A DNA stretch of 64,000 nucleotides, from contig FN649752.1 of the NCBI GenBank assembly GCA_000310025.1, positions 428,695 through 492,694 of the forward strand, read 5' to 3'. This DNA is from Ectocarpus siliculosus. Lineage: Eukaryota > Sar > Phaeophyceae > Ectocarpales > Ectocarpaceae. Position 1 is the first letter of the stretch. Each line of letters starts with the position of its first letter. The notes beneath the pieces were generated by a model. That model was not told where the DNA came from. It worked only from the letters and a program-made list of their open reading frames with translations, and did no database searches. Both the position numbers and the translations under genes were made by a program. Positions 22,875 through 34,657 of the stretch are shown in pieces.

Positions 22875-24857
22875 CTAGGGGAGGCCAGATGAAGAATTGA
22901 CAACGCGCTTCATTGTTTCGGCCTGCTCCCGGAAAAATCTCCTTTGCATCGACTGAACAAAGGGGAAGACAAGCCCTCCCACGAGACCGGCTCCTCGGGA
23001 CACCGAGTAGACCTCGAACCACACCGAATCATCACCCCCCGGACCGCAGAAATGAAGTACGCGCATCCTTTCTTCCCCCTGTGAGAAGAAGCAAAGAGAA
23101 AACCGCGGCACGTATTTGCAATAGTAGATAGTAGTCACAGCAACCGCGCGTGCAAAGAGGAGAAGAACACGACACCTACGTATGCATTCTAACGTGCAAG
23201 GGGTGTGTGTGCAGGATCACGCTAGCGTGGTCACCGGGTTCGTTTGGACCGAAACGAAGTCGTGGTTGGTGCGCTAGCTCCGGCAAAAAATGACAACAAA
23301 CATGCAGTATTCATTTCTTCTTCCGCTAGTGTCGCCCTCAACGCGACCCTTGGGACAGCCCATGCTAACCACGAAGACACAGTTCCAGTACACCCTTGAC
23401 TAGGTCGCTAATTTCGCGTCCAATCAGAGGCGACACAACCGCATGTGCCCAGCTCAACGTGACTCGCAGCTTTTATGTCGCAAGGAGAGCGGGAAACAAG
23501 ACACAAACCATCCAACAAGCACAGCGGCGAATCCGTACCTGAATGAGGTGCCCCATTTTTGTCGCATACGCCACAGCCGATTGCCGCCCCTTGTGTTTCA
23601 CGCCCGGCAAGAACGAAGCCCAACTCGGAGCAGAGGTGGGTCGTTTACCCGCCCAAAGCGCCCCCCCGCCACCCCCCATCACGCGCTTTGTGTTTTCTAC
23701 TGGACGCGCTTCTCCGTCGTCAAGAGATCTGTTTGCGTCTGCCCCGGGTGGTGCAATAAACCGGAGAGCTACATCGTTCCGTTCGTAGAGGACTTGGCAT
23801 GGATTGATGCACCAGACTAGCCCGGCGCAAGCCTTGGCGATTGTCACCAGGTTTCGCTGCAGAAGGGGCCGGGCAGAGAGACGGGAGGGGAGTGAAGCAC
23901 GCGGCTGTCAGGAGGTGCTACGTACACGCTGCCGTCGCGTTCGCGTGGACGTAGTGTAGCAGAGAAAAGCGGCGACATGGCTGTGGGCGAATGGGGGGTG
24001 GGATGCACTAGTGCTGTTGCGACTTCTGGGCTTGATCTGGCGATACTCCTTGTTTTCGTTGATTCGTTCGGCGAGCTATGCATAAAAGAGGGAGCTTAGG
24101 CCTCGCACACCGGGGTAGCTACCACTGTAGCTTCTTGTGCACTCGCCGAGTAATTACTGGAAAATAGCGTCAGTCCATCAAGCCGCACAGACAGGAGCCG
24201 ACACAACGGCTGCACTTCTGTGGCCACCAACAGACAGACGAAAATCGATGCCACAAAGCACACGCAAGAGGTAGACAAGGAAAGAGGGCGGGCGAGCCCA
24301 AGAGAGAGGTGGGGCCGTACACACGCCGGGCCGTACCTGCAACGCGGGTCGTGGAGGCCTCTGCCCGAGAAATATTCTCGCCCACGAGGATCCTTCGTGC
24401 ATCTGCCACCGCAGAAGTGCTTCCCGGCCTCGCGCATATGTCTCCTTGCCGCTCCCAAGGTGCGCCCTGGCTTGTAGAAGAACACGCGTGCGCCGATGGG
24501 GTTGCCATCCGGAAGCCAAGAGCCGCCCGCAACGGGCAAACGATAACCGACAGAACTAAGAAAATCGCCCGAGATTCGCTGGAGGCAGGCGAAAACCGTC
24601 ACAATTACAGAGACTTCGAGTTGGCGGGTGGGGACTACTGCTGTACCGCGGTGTTGTTCTTGCCTTACTGTTCTCTCTTGGAATCCTTGTGGCGGCGGAG
24701 GAGGGACAGCGGCATCGCCACCGGCGGCTGCAATGTCGGAAAACCCTGCAAACGCATGGTTGACCGGGCTTTGCTCTGTGTCCTGTCGCTCCAAATACCG
24801 CCTTACAACCGAGGCGCTAGGCTCCCTAAAGAAGGTGAACCTGTGGTCCACATACAT
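22875..24857 (-). CDS. DUF1990 / UPF0548 family protein
   Basis: Five exons, complement of 24647-24857, 24337-24470, 23773-23856, 23539-23589 and 22875-23078, join in phase (1,0,0,0) to give 227 aa, typical for the family. Matching family blocks in order are FFREPSASVVRRYLERQ, PPPPPQGFQE, HLGSGKETYARGREALLRWQ, LVWCINPCQVLYERND, AVAYATKMGHLIQ, GEERMRVLHF, DSVWFEVYSVSRGAG and FVQSMQRRFFREQAETMKRV. The plant member At2g17695 shows the same order (GSG..SYEKGKKALQNWKHF, FGYGSGTLQGH, GEEKF, VWYEI). The molecular function of DUF1990 proteins is not known to me with certainty. No signal peptide or membrane segment is evident. The start ATG at 24857 is the only in-frame one near the conserved N terminus. 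Exon 4 is only 51 nt. Confidence 0.88.
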
Positions 24858-25678
24858 ACGTCAGTGGCAGCAGGGGAATCGGGGTTTACGACTGTATTGT
24901 GAACCAGCAAATGAAGAAACTCCCTGAGCTGCGTTTGTGGCACAACATGGCCCACACGCTATGCTATACAATGTCTGCATGTTTGCTGACTCGAGGCAGA
25001 CCTGATTTCAGCTACAAAGCTACAAAAAGTTCTGCTGTAGTACAGCAGTTGTATCAGCAAAACGAAGAAGAGTGTTTCGGTAGAGCTTTGGATGACTACT
25101 ACTGCTGTACTAATCATGTTTTTTGCCACCTTCGCTCGAAGGACCCGCCTTTCGTGCGATCGGCGCGTTTGAATCATCCAAAGAGCTGTCTGAAGGTGTC
25201 ACGCCAGGCTTTGAAATCACGACCTTGACCAATCGAAAGGCCCTAATTTAGTATTCTACTGTGGCGGGTGTTGGTTGCTTTGCCAGTCTGGGCACTACAA
25301 TGGCTTTGTTGGGCCTGCTCCGCGTCGTCTGAAAGTCGACAATGTCTACCACATATTTACTTGAAGAAAGAGGGCTCACGTGGTACCTGACGAGATCACC
25401 TCGGCCAGGAGGAAGGATAGAACACTAATCCTCATAAAAATGCCCATTGTGTACGGCACGACGAGGTTTGTTGTTGTCTTCACTTGTTGGTCTTCTTTGC
25501 CTCCCCTGTCATGTGCTGCTGGGAGCGAGGATTGTCGGTGGGTTGCGGGGCGTGCTGGTGCGGTGTCTGGCTTACAGTCCCGCCGCGAGACTGTCAACAG
25601 ATTGCGCAGTCGTGCAGTCACAGCACAGCACGGGGTTTTCGACCACTCGATACTCGACCACAGGACAAGCAAGACGTG
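24858..25678. promoter_or_regulatory. head-to-head intergenic region between DUF1990 gene and CutC
   Basis: About 820 bases separate the divergent starts, so both promoters are expected here. No exon was recognised. A near-palindrome tctgctgtagtacagcagtt lies at 25031-25050, and the related word actgctgta occurs again at 25101-25109. Confidence 0.4.
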
Positions 25679-28600
25679 ATGGCAAGCATTGTGCCGGATG
25701 GGAAGGGTCCTGGTGATGTGGTGCTAGAATGCTGCCTCGAGGGCGTAGAGGTGACGAGTTCGTGAATATCTGCAAAAATCTTGATAAATCAGGAGGTGCC
25801 CCAGTCCCCAGCATACCATAGGTGACACAAGATACCACACCCCAAGGATCGATTTTCAAAAGATCGGTTACTCCAAAGCAGACAAAGAGTCAGTGCCGAA
25901 AATTGTGGCATTGGAATCGCCTCGCCGAGAGCTTTCCTAAGACGTATAGTATGATGCAGTATCCTCTTGGTCGGGGAGCAATCGAGCTTTGAAAATCGAC
26001 CCAGGGGGGGGGGGGGGTGGTATCTTGTGTCACATTCTCTACCTCCTCAATACAACATCAGGACAGATTCAGCAACAACTTCTCTTGTTTCCTTTCCCCT
26101 CGGCCGCCCTCGCAGTCCGCTAGCCAAGCCCGAAGCGGGGGTGCCCATCGGATAGAGCTCTGCGCCAACTTAGCTCAGGTAGGCCCGCAACACTGACGTG
26201 CGTCGAGGTTACCGTTTACTTGGACGTTGGATTGATTTATGGGAGAGAAATCTAAAAGAGAACTTTCCTTCAAAAGGAACGGTCCCCAGCTCTTCTTTTT
26301 ACATTACACCGGTCGCTCTTCGTATCGAATACGGGAGGAGACGGACGATTATGCCATGGGCGGAGGACCTCTTTGCACCATACACTAAAACACGATGTCC
26401 TCTTGGGCAGGGCGGGGTGACGCCTTCAGCCGGGGACATCGAAGGAGCCCTGCTGGCTGTGAGAGGTTCTCGCACGAGAGTCCACGTGCTCATCCGACCA
26501 CGCCCAGGAGACTTCGTGTATTCCGTCCTCGAGAAGCAGGTAAATACCTTCTGCGCAGCAGCTAAGTCTGAATCCCAAGTACAACATTGCTTTGCAACAA
26601 ACAGCAATGTGCGTGTCTTTCTCACTGTTGTGTGTGTGTTCGTCCCATCTGCGGGCCAGTCTACACCCCTTCGGTACATATTTGACGTTCCTGTCGCGAC
26701 GTATTCTCAGCGGCAACTACTCCTCAATAACCGATGCGAATGAAACAGCCAGCGAAAGGTGGCTTGATTCGTCGTACCGAGGGAGTCAGACCTCACCACA
26801 CCACGGCGCGATACAAGCTGTCTCACGAAATCACCCGACCTCATCCCGGGAACACAAGACGGCATGTTTGTATACCCTCCATTCCCAAGCCTAACGCCCC
26901 TCGTTGTTCCTTCCAATTATGTTCTCTCATGCCCATGTGCCGTTCTTATTTCTCGCGCTCGGTTGCCCTTGGTCGCGTCAGGTCATGGAGAAGGACGTCT
27001 CAGCGGCGGTCAAGGCTGGGGCGCACGGAGTTGTCATCGGGGTAGGCGTTACTTATCGTTTGCTCGGGAATACTGTCGCGGCAAATGCTGGCTGTGTAGC
27101 GGTGTGCCCACCTCTCTGCGCGACACCACGTCCTTGGAAACAAATCTGCGTACGTGATGCACGGGGGGGATTTCTTTGTACAAATATTTCGCCTCCCACG
27201 AGCCAAGAAGCGGGTTCTAGTATTGCTCGCTTTGGCGTTGAACTCGTCCATGAGTCCTGACACGTTTGCTCTCCTTCCAGTGTGTAGGCCATTGGGCTTC
27301 CTCTGAGCGAAATAAATGGGCTTAGAAGTAGCGCAAAGGGTTGCGTATCCTGGAGATGTTGAGGTGAACATTTGGTCGTGCCTTTCTCTGGCATGAAAGG
27401 CGCTGCTTGAAGACGGCAGCATCGACCTAGAGACCACGGAGCGACTGGTGCAGGTGGCGAAGGCAGCAGCAGCAGCAGCAGCATCAGCATCAGCGGCAGC
27501 GGCAACGGCAGCGGCAAAGGCCGCGTGTAGCATCACGTTTCATCGGGCCTTCGACTGCTGCACCACCGAGGAGATTGCAGCAATGGAATCGCTTGTGAGG
27601 TACAATGAATGCTATATAAATAGCTGTGTGTACACGCAATTGGCTCAGAGTGGGTATGCTTGTGTTCGTTAGGCTGTATTTTCGCGAGAAGCATTGAAAC
27701 TCCTTCTTCAGTACAATCTGTGATTGCAATCGCTCAGAGTAACTAGACTGTGCACCTTGATTGCGAGACCTTCGGTTCGTGAGAATCTTAGCAGTTTGGT
27801 GGTGGTAGTATAGCTCAGCTCACCACTCACTGGTCCGATTGAAAAACAGCTGTTGCTGTCGCGTTTCAAAAAGGAGGCTTTTTGGATCCATCTTTTTCGA
27901 CCCTGGGCAGGCAGTGAAATCCATGAGTGGAAACAGCTTGTTGGATGCTCTCGCTTTGCTGCAGCGTTCGCTCTCACCCGCGACAACCTACTGCATGCAC
28001 CAAACAGATCGTCAGTAGACAGGAAACGTGCTGAAATGCAGCACGGCGTGGTACTTATACGGTGATCCTGTACCCCTCCCCTCCGGATCTTGCCCCCCCC
28101 CCNNNNNNNNNNNNNNNNNNNNNNNNNNNNNNNNNNNNNNNNNNNNNNNNNNNNNNNNNNNNNNNNNNNNNNNNNNNNNNNNNNNNNNNNNNNNNNNNNN
28201 NNTTTTTGGGGGGTTTGAAGGGGGGCCCCACGGAGGGGATTGGAAAAAAGGAATTTTTTTGGGGGAAAAAAAAAATTTATAAAAAAATGGGGGGGAAAAA
28301 AAAATTGGTTTAGAGGGGGTTTTTTTTTTTTTTTTAGGGGTTTTTTTGGGGGGAAAAAGGAAAAATTTTTTTTTAGAAAAATTGGGGGTTGAAATTGTTG
28401 AGGGAAAATGGGGGGGGCCCTTTTTTTGGGGGACTTTGGTTTTGGGGAATTTTTAGGATTTGGGGGGGGGGGGTTAATTTTGGTCCCCCCCTTTTGGGTG
28501 GGGTGAAAAAAAAGGGTTGGGGGTGGGTTTTAAAAAAGGGGGTTTTTTGGTTTTTTTTTTTTTGGCCGGGGGGGGGGGGGAAAATTTAGGGGGGGAAAAA

Positions 28601-29771
28601 GTTTTTGGGGGTTTTTTTTTTTGGGGGGGGTTTTTTTTTTCCCGGGGGAAAATTTTGGGGGGGCCAAAAAAATTTTTTTTTGAAAGGGAAAAGGGGGAAA
28701 AAGGAAAGGGGGGGGGTTTTTTTGGGGGGTTTTTGTACCCTTCCCTTGGGGTTTTTCCCCCCCCCCCCCCCCCCCCCCCCCCTTCGGCCCCGTTCGTAAT
28801 GGATGTTTCAGACTGGGAGTCGATCGCGTGTTAACCTCGGGGAGACACGAAAGTGCGTGGGACGGGCGAGCGGTTATATGTCGACTCGTCGAGGCTTCTG
28901 GGGGGCGCATCGGTATCCTGCCAGGTGCACCCACGGTTGGTGTTGGTGCCCATCTCCCTAGCTAGCGGGCGTGCTTCTATTGAACACGGAACACCATTCG
29001 GACCGGCGCGTGTGTTGGGGGTTGTGCATGGAGCAACACTCGCTATGAATATCGCCACTGAACGGTTGCACAGCAAATGCAGAGGAGCTGCATGAACGAT
29101 GCTGGTCGTGCACGCTGCGTGCTTTGCTAAGAGAACTATGACAAGCTTGTGGCATTTTTACAGAACACTTACTTTTTTTTTTATCTTCTCCTTGCATGAC
29201 CCCGGCTGGTGGGTCAAACACATACCGAACATTTTTGACTGGTGCCTAGAGTAGATGGGACGGAAACACACGCAACCGGTTAGCGCGGCTGATGCTAATA
29301 ATAAAGGCACACCCAACATTCATCCGGGGAATAGCTTAGCCTCCCCCATGCCGCCCCCTCACGGGGTCCCAGTTATTGGCATTTAAATGTGTTTTGTGTT
29401 TTCAACCGCACTGAGACTGTCGTCTTTTCATTGGTCAGCCGGTTAGCGCGGTCGATGGTAATAGTCAAGACACACACAACACGCACGCCGCTAGGCTACC
29501 TTGTGTCAAGGGTTTCAATTGCTTTCCGGCTTCGTGTCGACACCGATGAACCACCAAAAGTATCGTGCCTGGTGTCGTGACCGTTACCGTTGCAGGTGCT
29601 GGGGTCACACATGGTAACGTGAAGCAACTCTTGCTGCATACGGGGGCGAAAGAAGTGCACGTCGGCTCCGCTTGCCAAGAGAAAGTTCCGAGAACCGCTC
29701 TTCGCGAGGATGCGACTGTTTGCCTGGGGTTTGTGGGAGAAGGTGCGTACGTTTGGGACAGCTCGTGCTAG
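25679..29771 (+). CDS. cutC: CutC copper homeostasis family protein
   Basis: Exons 25679-25750, 26116-26178, 26411-26539, 26982-27041, 27400-27599, 28812-28924 and 29596-29771 join in phase (0,0,0,0,2,1) to give 270 aa. The order of CutC blocks is complete: VVLECCLEGVESASQARSGG, AHRIELCANLAQGGVTPS, VHVLIRPRPGDFVYSVLEKQ, VMEKDVSAAVKAGAHGVVIG, ITFHRAFDCC, MESLVRLGVDRVLTSGR, ILPGAGVTHGNVKQLLLHTG and AKEVHVGSA. CutC proteins are TIM-barrel proteins linked to copper tolerance in bacteria and copper binding in humans; the precise reaction is unsettled. Exon 5 carries an extra run of about 22 mostly Ala residues, encoded by GCA/GCG triplets, before the conserved ITFHRAFD. Intron 5 contains the assembly gap. 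The C terminus after EVHVGSA is more divergent than the rest, so the last exon end is less sure. Confidence 0.9.
27460..27525 (+). repeat. in-frame Ala-coding trinucleotide repeat
   Basis: A run of gca/gcg/gcn triplets inside CutC exon 5 encodes an alanine-rich stretch. It is imperfect: tca and aca codons give Ser and Thr. Confidence 0.85.
28103..28790. other. 100-N gap plus low-quality homopolymer-rich sequence
   Basis: Bases 28103-28202 are exactly 100 N. From 28203 to about 28790 the sequence is almost only runs of G, T, A and C (for example long g, t and c runs ending in a run of more than 25 c), quite unlike the flanks. This is the signature of low-quality read ends, not of genomic DNA. 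The block sits in CutC intron 5; open frames within it should be ignored. Confidence 0.95.
29277..29475 (+). repeat. two diverged direct copies with tRNA A-box-like start
   Basis: The words ccggttagcgcggctgatg near 29277 and ccggttagcgcggtcgatgg near 29440 begin two similar stretches of about 37 bp, about 162 bp apart, in CutC intron 6. GGTTAGCGCG resembles the A box of several tRNA genes, suggesting short SINE-type fragments. No B box follows at the right distance. Confidence 0.45.
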
Positions 29772-29783
29772 GCTGATACGTTG

Positions 29784-29790
<7 letters not shown>

Positions 29791-29833
<43 letters not shown>
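29791..29833. repeat. (CT)n microsatellite
   Basis: An uninterrupted run of about 21 ct units lies just downstream of the CutC stop codon. Confidence 0.97.
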
Positions 29834-29836
<3 letters not shown>

Positions 29837-30451
29837 ATAGTACAAACTATAACTTGTGCGGGTGACGGCCGTTTCGCCCCTGTCACCTTGGGGAGATTGA
29901 TCGTTGTGTCGTGTGAGGTTCACGTTCCATACCGTGCGCGAGCGGTCCGCGTTAGGTCGACCTTGGCTGTGCATGATGAGGGCACGCGTGTTTTGCTCGA
30001 CTTTCGAAAGGATGTCTTGTTACTTTCGACAGCAGTGCGGCATCGTGTTGTTTTCGGGAATGGAAATGGACACAATCTTCTCAAGCCACAAAGAGAGTAA
30101 CGCTTTTGTTTGCTTGTTGTTTGTCCACAAATGGCCAGGTTCCGCCACCGCCGGCCTCAAGCGAGTATCTGCTGGTCGAGTATCCGAGATGCTAACCATT
30201 ATAGCCGAGGGAATGTCGTGACGTCACAGCCAATCTAGCGATGCGCTCGACATTTCGGTCGCTCTGCTGTTGTCGTGACCTTGTTAGATCATGCTTTCGG
30301 TTGGTCGCTGCCCGTCCGCCCTCTCATGTATGTTGTCCATCGTTGTTTACAAGGTCTTCCGTTGTTATCATCGTCGTTGTCGTTGGTTTTGTTGTTGCTG
30401 GTGGTGGTGGTGATGGTGGCGGTGGTTTTGGCATCCTCCCCCCCCCCCCCA

Positions 30452-30642
30452 GTGTTTGCCATCGGGGTTGGGTTTTCGTCGCTTGGCAACGACGTTGTAA
30501 AACAAGCCGCCCCCCCCGGTGTTTGCCATCGGGGTTTGGGTTTTCGTCGCTTGGCAACGACGTTGTAAAACAAGCCCCCCACTCGGTGTTTGCCATCGGG
30601 ATTGGGTTTTCGTCGCTTGGCAACGACGTTGTAAAACAAGCC
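30452..30642 (+). repeat. three-copy minisatellite, unit 57-58 bp
   Basis: Copies at 30452-30508, 30519-30576 and 30586-30642 start gtgtttgccatcggg and end gttgtaaaacaagcc. They differ by only one or two bases and are separated by 9-10 bases of variable C-rich spacer. Each copy contains the imperfect palindrome gtcgcttggcaacgac. The near identity indicates recent amplification. Confidence 0.95.
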
Positions 30643-32412
30643 AATTCACTTCGTGAACTCGGCAACCAGGTTACCGTTTTTTTTTTTTACCTCGTTTTTT
30701 TTTTGGCGGTAACCATAATGGTGGTCGAGTAGATCATGTTGTGCGGGGTCGAGAAACCTCACTCCGCGCAACGGGGGATGATCGCACCACGTTGTGTTAA
30801 AATGGTCAAGCTTCCTCGAGGCAGTTACACAGTGCTTACAACTGTCTCTGGAAGTGAAAGCACCAGAAAATAAATTAAGTCATACGTAGCTGTCATCCGT
30901 ACGCAAGGAAGTAAGCACAAGATGCCGAACACCCTTAGCAGGATGCAGCTCACCCTTCATGCGACTCGCCAAATACCTCACGGCGCTTCGCGCTTGGTGA
31001 TGTGAGAGCCTGGTCCGGTGAGAACCCGGCGTGCTCCGTCCCGGCTTTGTAGGGATGCGAGGTCAATGGTCTAACGACTACGGCATGCACGACTATGAGT
31101 ACACCCCCCTCCCCCCCCCCTTTCTTTTGGGTGAGCAGACTCTGTAAAGTGACGGGAGACCCAAGTACGTGGGACCACTCGACATGTGTTTTGTGCGTTT
31201 GTCTCAAGTTGCCCGCATGACACAAGCGTTGTACACAGTACATGCGGGCCACGGCAAGTCTTGGTTGCGTTGGATGGAGTAGATGCCGTGGTTGACTATC
31301 TTTCTGCTCTATGCAAATGCCGAGCTTCGTGCCTTGAAAACCGCCTCTTAAGTACCATGTACAATGTAGTTACTCGTATGAATCGCCTTGTGTACAAGCC
31401 TCCTAGTTCACCGTTTACACAGGTGTCCAGATCAACCCTCAAATGCACCGCTCGTCGGCCATACACCGTTTATATGCACTGATCTGGAAAGATTACACTG
31501 GCGCACGGACCGCCATGCTTTGCCCCTGGTACACGCTACAGCTAGCTCCAACCCAACTTGCGTAATGTACGAAGAGGTTGGTTTTGAGACATGATCAACT
31601 TCAACATGTCATGGTTTTGACCAAGGATTGTGAAGAGATCGCGCCATGTCGCAATTTCCAAGCCCCCGCCACATTCCTCTGCACGCTGGTGGCTCAGTTT
31701 GTAGTTGTCGACTCCAGAAGAACACAAAAAAAGGCAGAACCCTAGCATCGTGGAGTATGTACCTAAATCACGGTCACAGGAGCAGCGTCTACATCCTCTA
31801 GTTTGAAACATCCCCGCAACAACGGCATTCGCCAACGCCGAAGCCACCCATCGGAACCTATAGCTGACGGGAACAAGTCAACCTGGTCCTACGGCAGTGC
31901 TATCGAGCTACAGCAGTGTAGAGATGAGCGGTCCCAGCTGACGAATAGGTCGCCAAAACCCGTGCGCTATGCCTTCAGAGTAAGAAATGTCTAGTTCTCG
32001 TTTCGCTCGTCGAACGAGGAGAAGGTGTTGGTAGCCCTGTCATTGGTCGAAACGAAGGGAGGGGAAGGAATGACCTAGGTTGCAAACCTTGGCGTGAAAC
32101 GCGGCGATACCCTTTTCATCCCCAGAACAGATAAGCCTTTTTGGCGTGCTATATCTGGGAGGTAGTTTTCCAAGTGCGAAACCCCGTCGCCGTTCTTGCT
32201 CCGCCGGCTCAAAACAGCGGCCGATACGAATGCTTAGGATATAGACTTCTGTGCTACCCTTGACTGATAACGTTTAGGAACGCTATCGAACTGTGTCATT
32301 TCAGACAGCTTCAACTGCCGTGTACAGCTGTGGTTTTGGAGGAAGTTCTATTGCACTCCTTCCTCTCGATGAAACGGCTACATTGATTGGTTGGCATGGC
32401 ATCCGTCCATCC

Positions 32413-34634
32413 TTACTTTGGGGCCACGCCGTGCTTCTCTCTCAACACCTCGGCCTCCTTCTCGAAATGACTCTCGAGGGCGTCCGTGAAGCGCCTGCGG
32501 CGATAGTCGGCCTTTGCCGCGTGGCGCTGTTTCTCGGCCCTCAGGGCGGCCAGCATCTGGGCCTTGCGATGCCCGGAGCTCTTCTCGATGTCCATGAGCG
32601 CCTTTAGGCACCGCTCCTCTTCAATAATAGCTCGCTTTTCTCGGCGGAGCGCCTCAAGATCGGAAGACTCTGTCAATGCCTGCATATTCCATATTGCAAA
32701 AATGGCGTGTTCCGGTTGCGTGTTGTTCCACACAAGAAAAGCAAACGAGCACGGGGCCCCTTGTCTTTGTTCAGCCCCTCGAACGTTGGAACTGGACTAC
32801 TGCTGTAGAGTACATATCTTGATCTCTTCTTTCAACCAGTCGGGGTAGGTTACAGTCTGGTATCGACAACTCAAGGTACGACCGTTGCCCTGTTGCTCGC
32901 CGGCTTCATGACCAACGTCACGTTTTCCCTCCACAATCAAAACTCCGACTACATCAAAATATTCAAACCATTTACCTTGGTGCTTCGTAAATCCTCGGAG
33001 TCTCAACAAGCCAACAAATAAACAACACAAGTGCGCATTGCATGTCCATCCAAATACAGGAATAGACTGGGGTAGGTCACACACCTGCAGTATGATGTTG
33101 TTCTTGGCTTCTTCCTTTCGTTTTTCCCTGATCCTTGCTTGGCGCGCCTCCTCTTTAAGACGCACTTTGTTCTCTTCATCGAGTCTCTCGTTCTGTGGAG
33201 GCCAAGAACAAAGTACGATAGAATTATGGATCCACTGCCGGTAGGCATCACGGTTAGGTCAACGCCGAATAGCTCTACAGCTTTGCGGCAAAGCAAGGGC
33301 TGTAAAACACGAACCCAGAGCTGCACAAGCATGACTTACGGTATGATGTATGGTATGGAGCGATAGACCTGTGTTTTATTGGTAATATTCCAGCTTGCGA
33401 AAGGAGGGCTGTTCGGCATGACCAAGCAACACTCAAGAAAGTGTGGGCGGTGCCACCGGCGGACACAGGAAGCTCAACCCAAAGTAATGCGTAACTTACA
33501 TTGAATCATGCGGGTAAGAAACAAAAAATACAACAGACCATTCTACCCTGCCTGGCTATTTAAATAGACTCTGTGCTTAAGCGTTTGACCAAGGTTGTCA
33601 ACCGCTTCAAAATCCGCTTTTGAACTCTATGATGCCTACGAAGTTCCGAGCACCTCGGCGAGTAGGTTAATGAGGAACGGGCTCCGGTGCGTCTTCTTTT
33701 CCCAGCTCTGCACTTTCTTGTGCTTGCCCTCCTGCAGCCGTCGCCGATACCTCTGATGCGGGAGGGTACACGACCGTGAGATTTTTCGAGAAGGTCCCAG
33801 AGATATTCTCGAAAGAAAAGGGGGGGTCAGGTGCCGTTTATTCCCAAGTCCCGAATGGTCTCGCAGTAAGTGAGCGGACTACAGACTACCAGAGGAACTT
33901 TCAGATGGGGGTTGGTTGCGGGGTTGTTTGTGTCGGTTGCTCAACTACTGGCCTAGATCGTTACAGTTGGCCGAACATCAGTCTTCATTTACTGGGAGAG
34001 CACATGCAAATGAGGTACTCCTCTTACGGCCGAATGGCGCAAAACAACAACGGTTTACGTCGTACGCCACCCATCGTACGCCACCTATCGCACACGCAGT
34101 AACGCACACACGTGCGTTGTACCTACAAAGCACGTGTAGCGGTGGAGATTTATACACGATCCTTACCTGGTGGTTTTAGGCCAACAGCCATAATGGCGAT
34201 CTCAGAAGTGCCGGTATCTGCCACCCAAGCCACCAATAAATCAGAAGGCAATGCCAGTGATATTCAAGCACTCCCACGATACTTGTACGTGTATACCTTG
34301 ACTTTTCCTTCTTGGTGACGTGATTACGTTGGCGGCATACACTCTGTCGCACACGGAACCCTACAGACGGCCTAAAACAGCAGCCCTACGTGTACATCTT
34401 GCCCGCAAAATCATTACATTACATCGACCTTACCTTAGTCTGCGCGCTCATCTTGTCCTTGACTCTATCCCTCTCGATGAACCTGCGGGACATGATTCGG
34501 GCAGACTCAACTCGAGCCATGGCCCGCCTATCAAATTGCCCGTCTTCAGGGGGCTGTAAATCTTCGACACTCAGACCCATCTGGTTTAGCTCATATTCAA
34601 GCGCATCTAGCGAGTCGTCTTCTTCTTCGGCCAT
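32413..34634 (-). CDS. coiled-coil protein of 191 aa, family not recognised
   Basis: Three exons, complement of 34434-34634, 33085-33192 and 32413-32679, join in phase 0. The N terminus is acidic (MAEEEDDSLDALEYELNQ, LSVEDLQPPEDG). From about residue 40 the protein is one long, highly charged helix (MARVESARIMSRRFIERDRV, EEARQARIREKRKEEAK, DLEALRREKRAIIEEERCLK, AALRAEKQRHAAKADYRRRR) with no membrane segment or enzyme motif. Such small all-helical proteins are common among axonemal and centriolar components, but nothing here proves that. The start ATG at 34634 lies only 23 bases from the divergent start of the calcyphosine-repeat gene. Strong codon structure and clean splice junctions make the gene model convincing although the function is unknown. 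Confidence 0.8.
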
Positions 34635-34657
34635 CTCACAACAGTAGCAGAGCCGCA
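34635..34657. promoter_or_regulatory. 23-bp gap between two divergent start codons
   Basis: The ATG of the minus-strand coiled-coil gene ends at 34634 and the ATG of the plus-strand calcyphosine-repeat gene starts at 34658. Transcription start sites cannot both lie between them, so each promoter must overlap the other gene's 5' part, or one start codon is further downstream or upstream than modelled. Confidence 0.6.

Larger units (their letters stand above)
29772..32412. other. tail-to-tail intergenic region
   Basis: The region lies between CutC and the 191-aa coiled-coil gene. It holds the (CT)n tract, a run of gtt/gtc and ggtggt triplets (about 30360-30430), poly-C tracts, the minisatellite at 30452-30642 and an imperfect stem (gttgtgcggggt near 30738 against ctccgcgcaac near 30762). 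No protein family was recognised in the open frames at 31186-31482. Confidence 0.5.

Noticed and set aside
28203-28834. Open frames rich in Gly, Phe, Lys and Pro after the N gap
   Set aside because: They come from homopolymer runs in low-quality sequence and do not represent genes.
30452-30642. CRISPR array
   Set aside because: Repeats are 57-58 bp with 9-10 bp C-rich spacers in a eukaryotic genome; this is a minisatellite.
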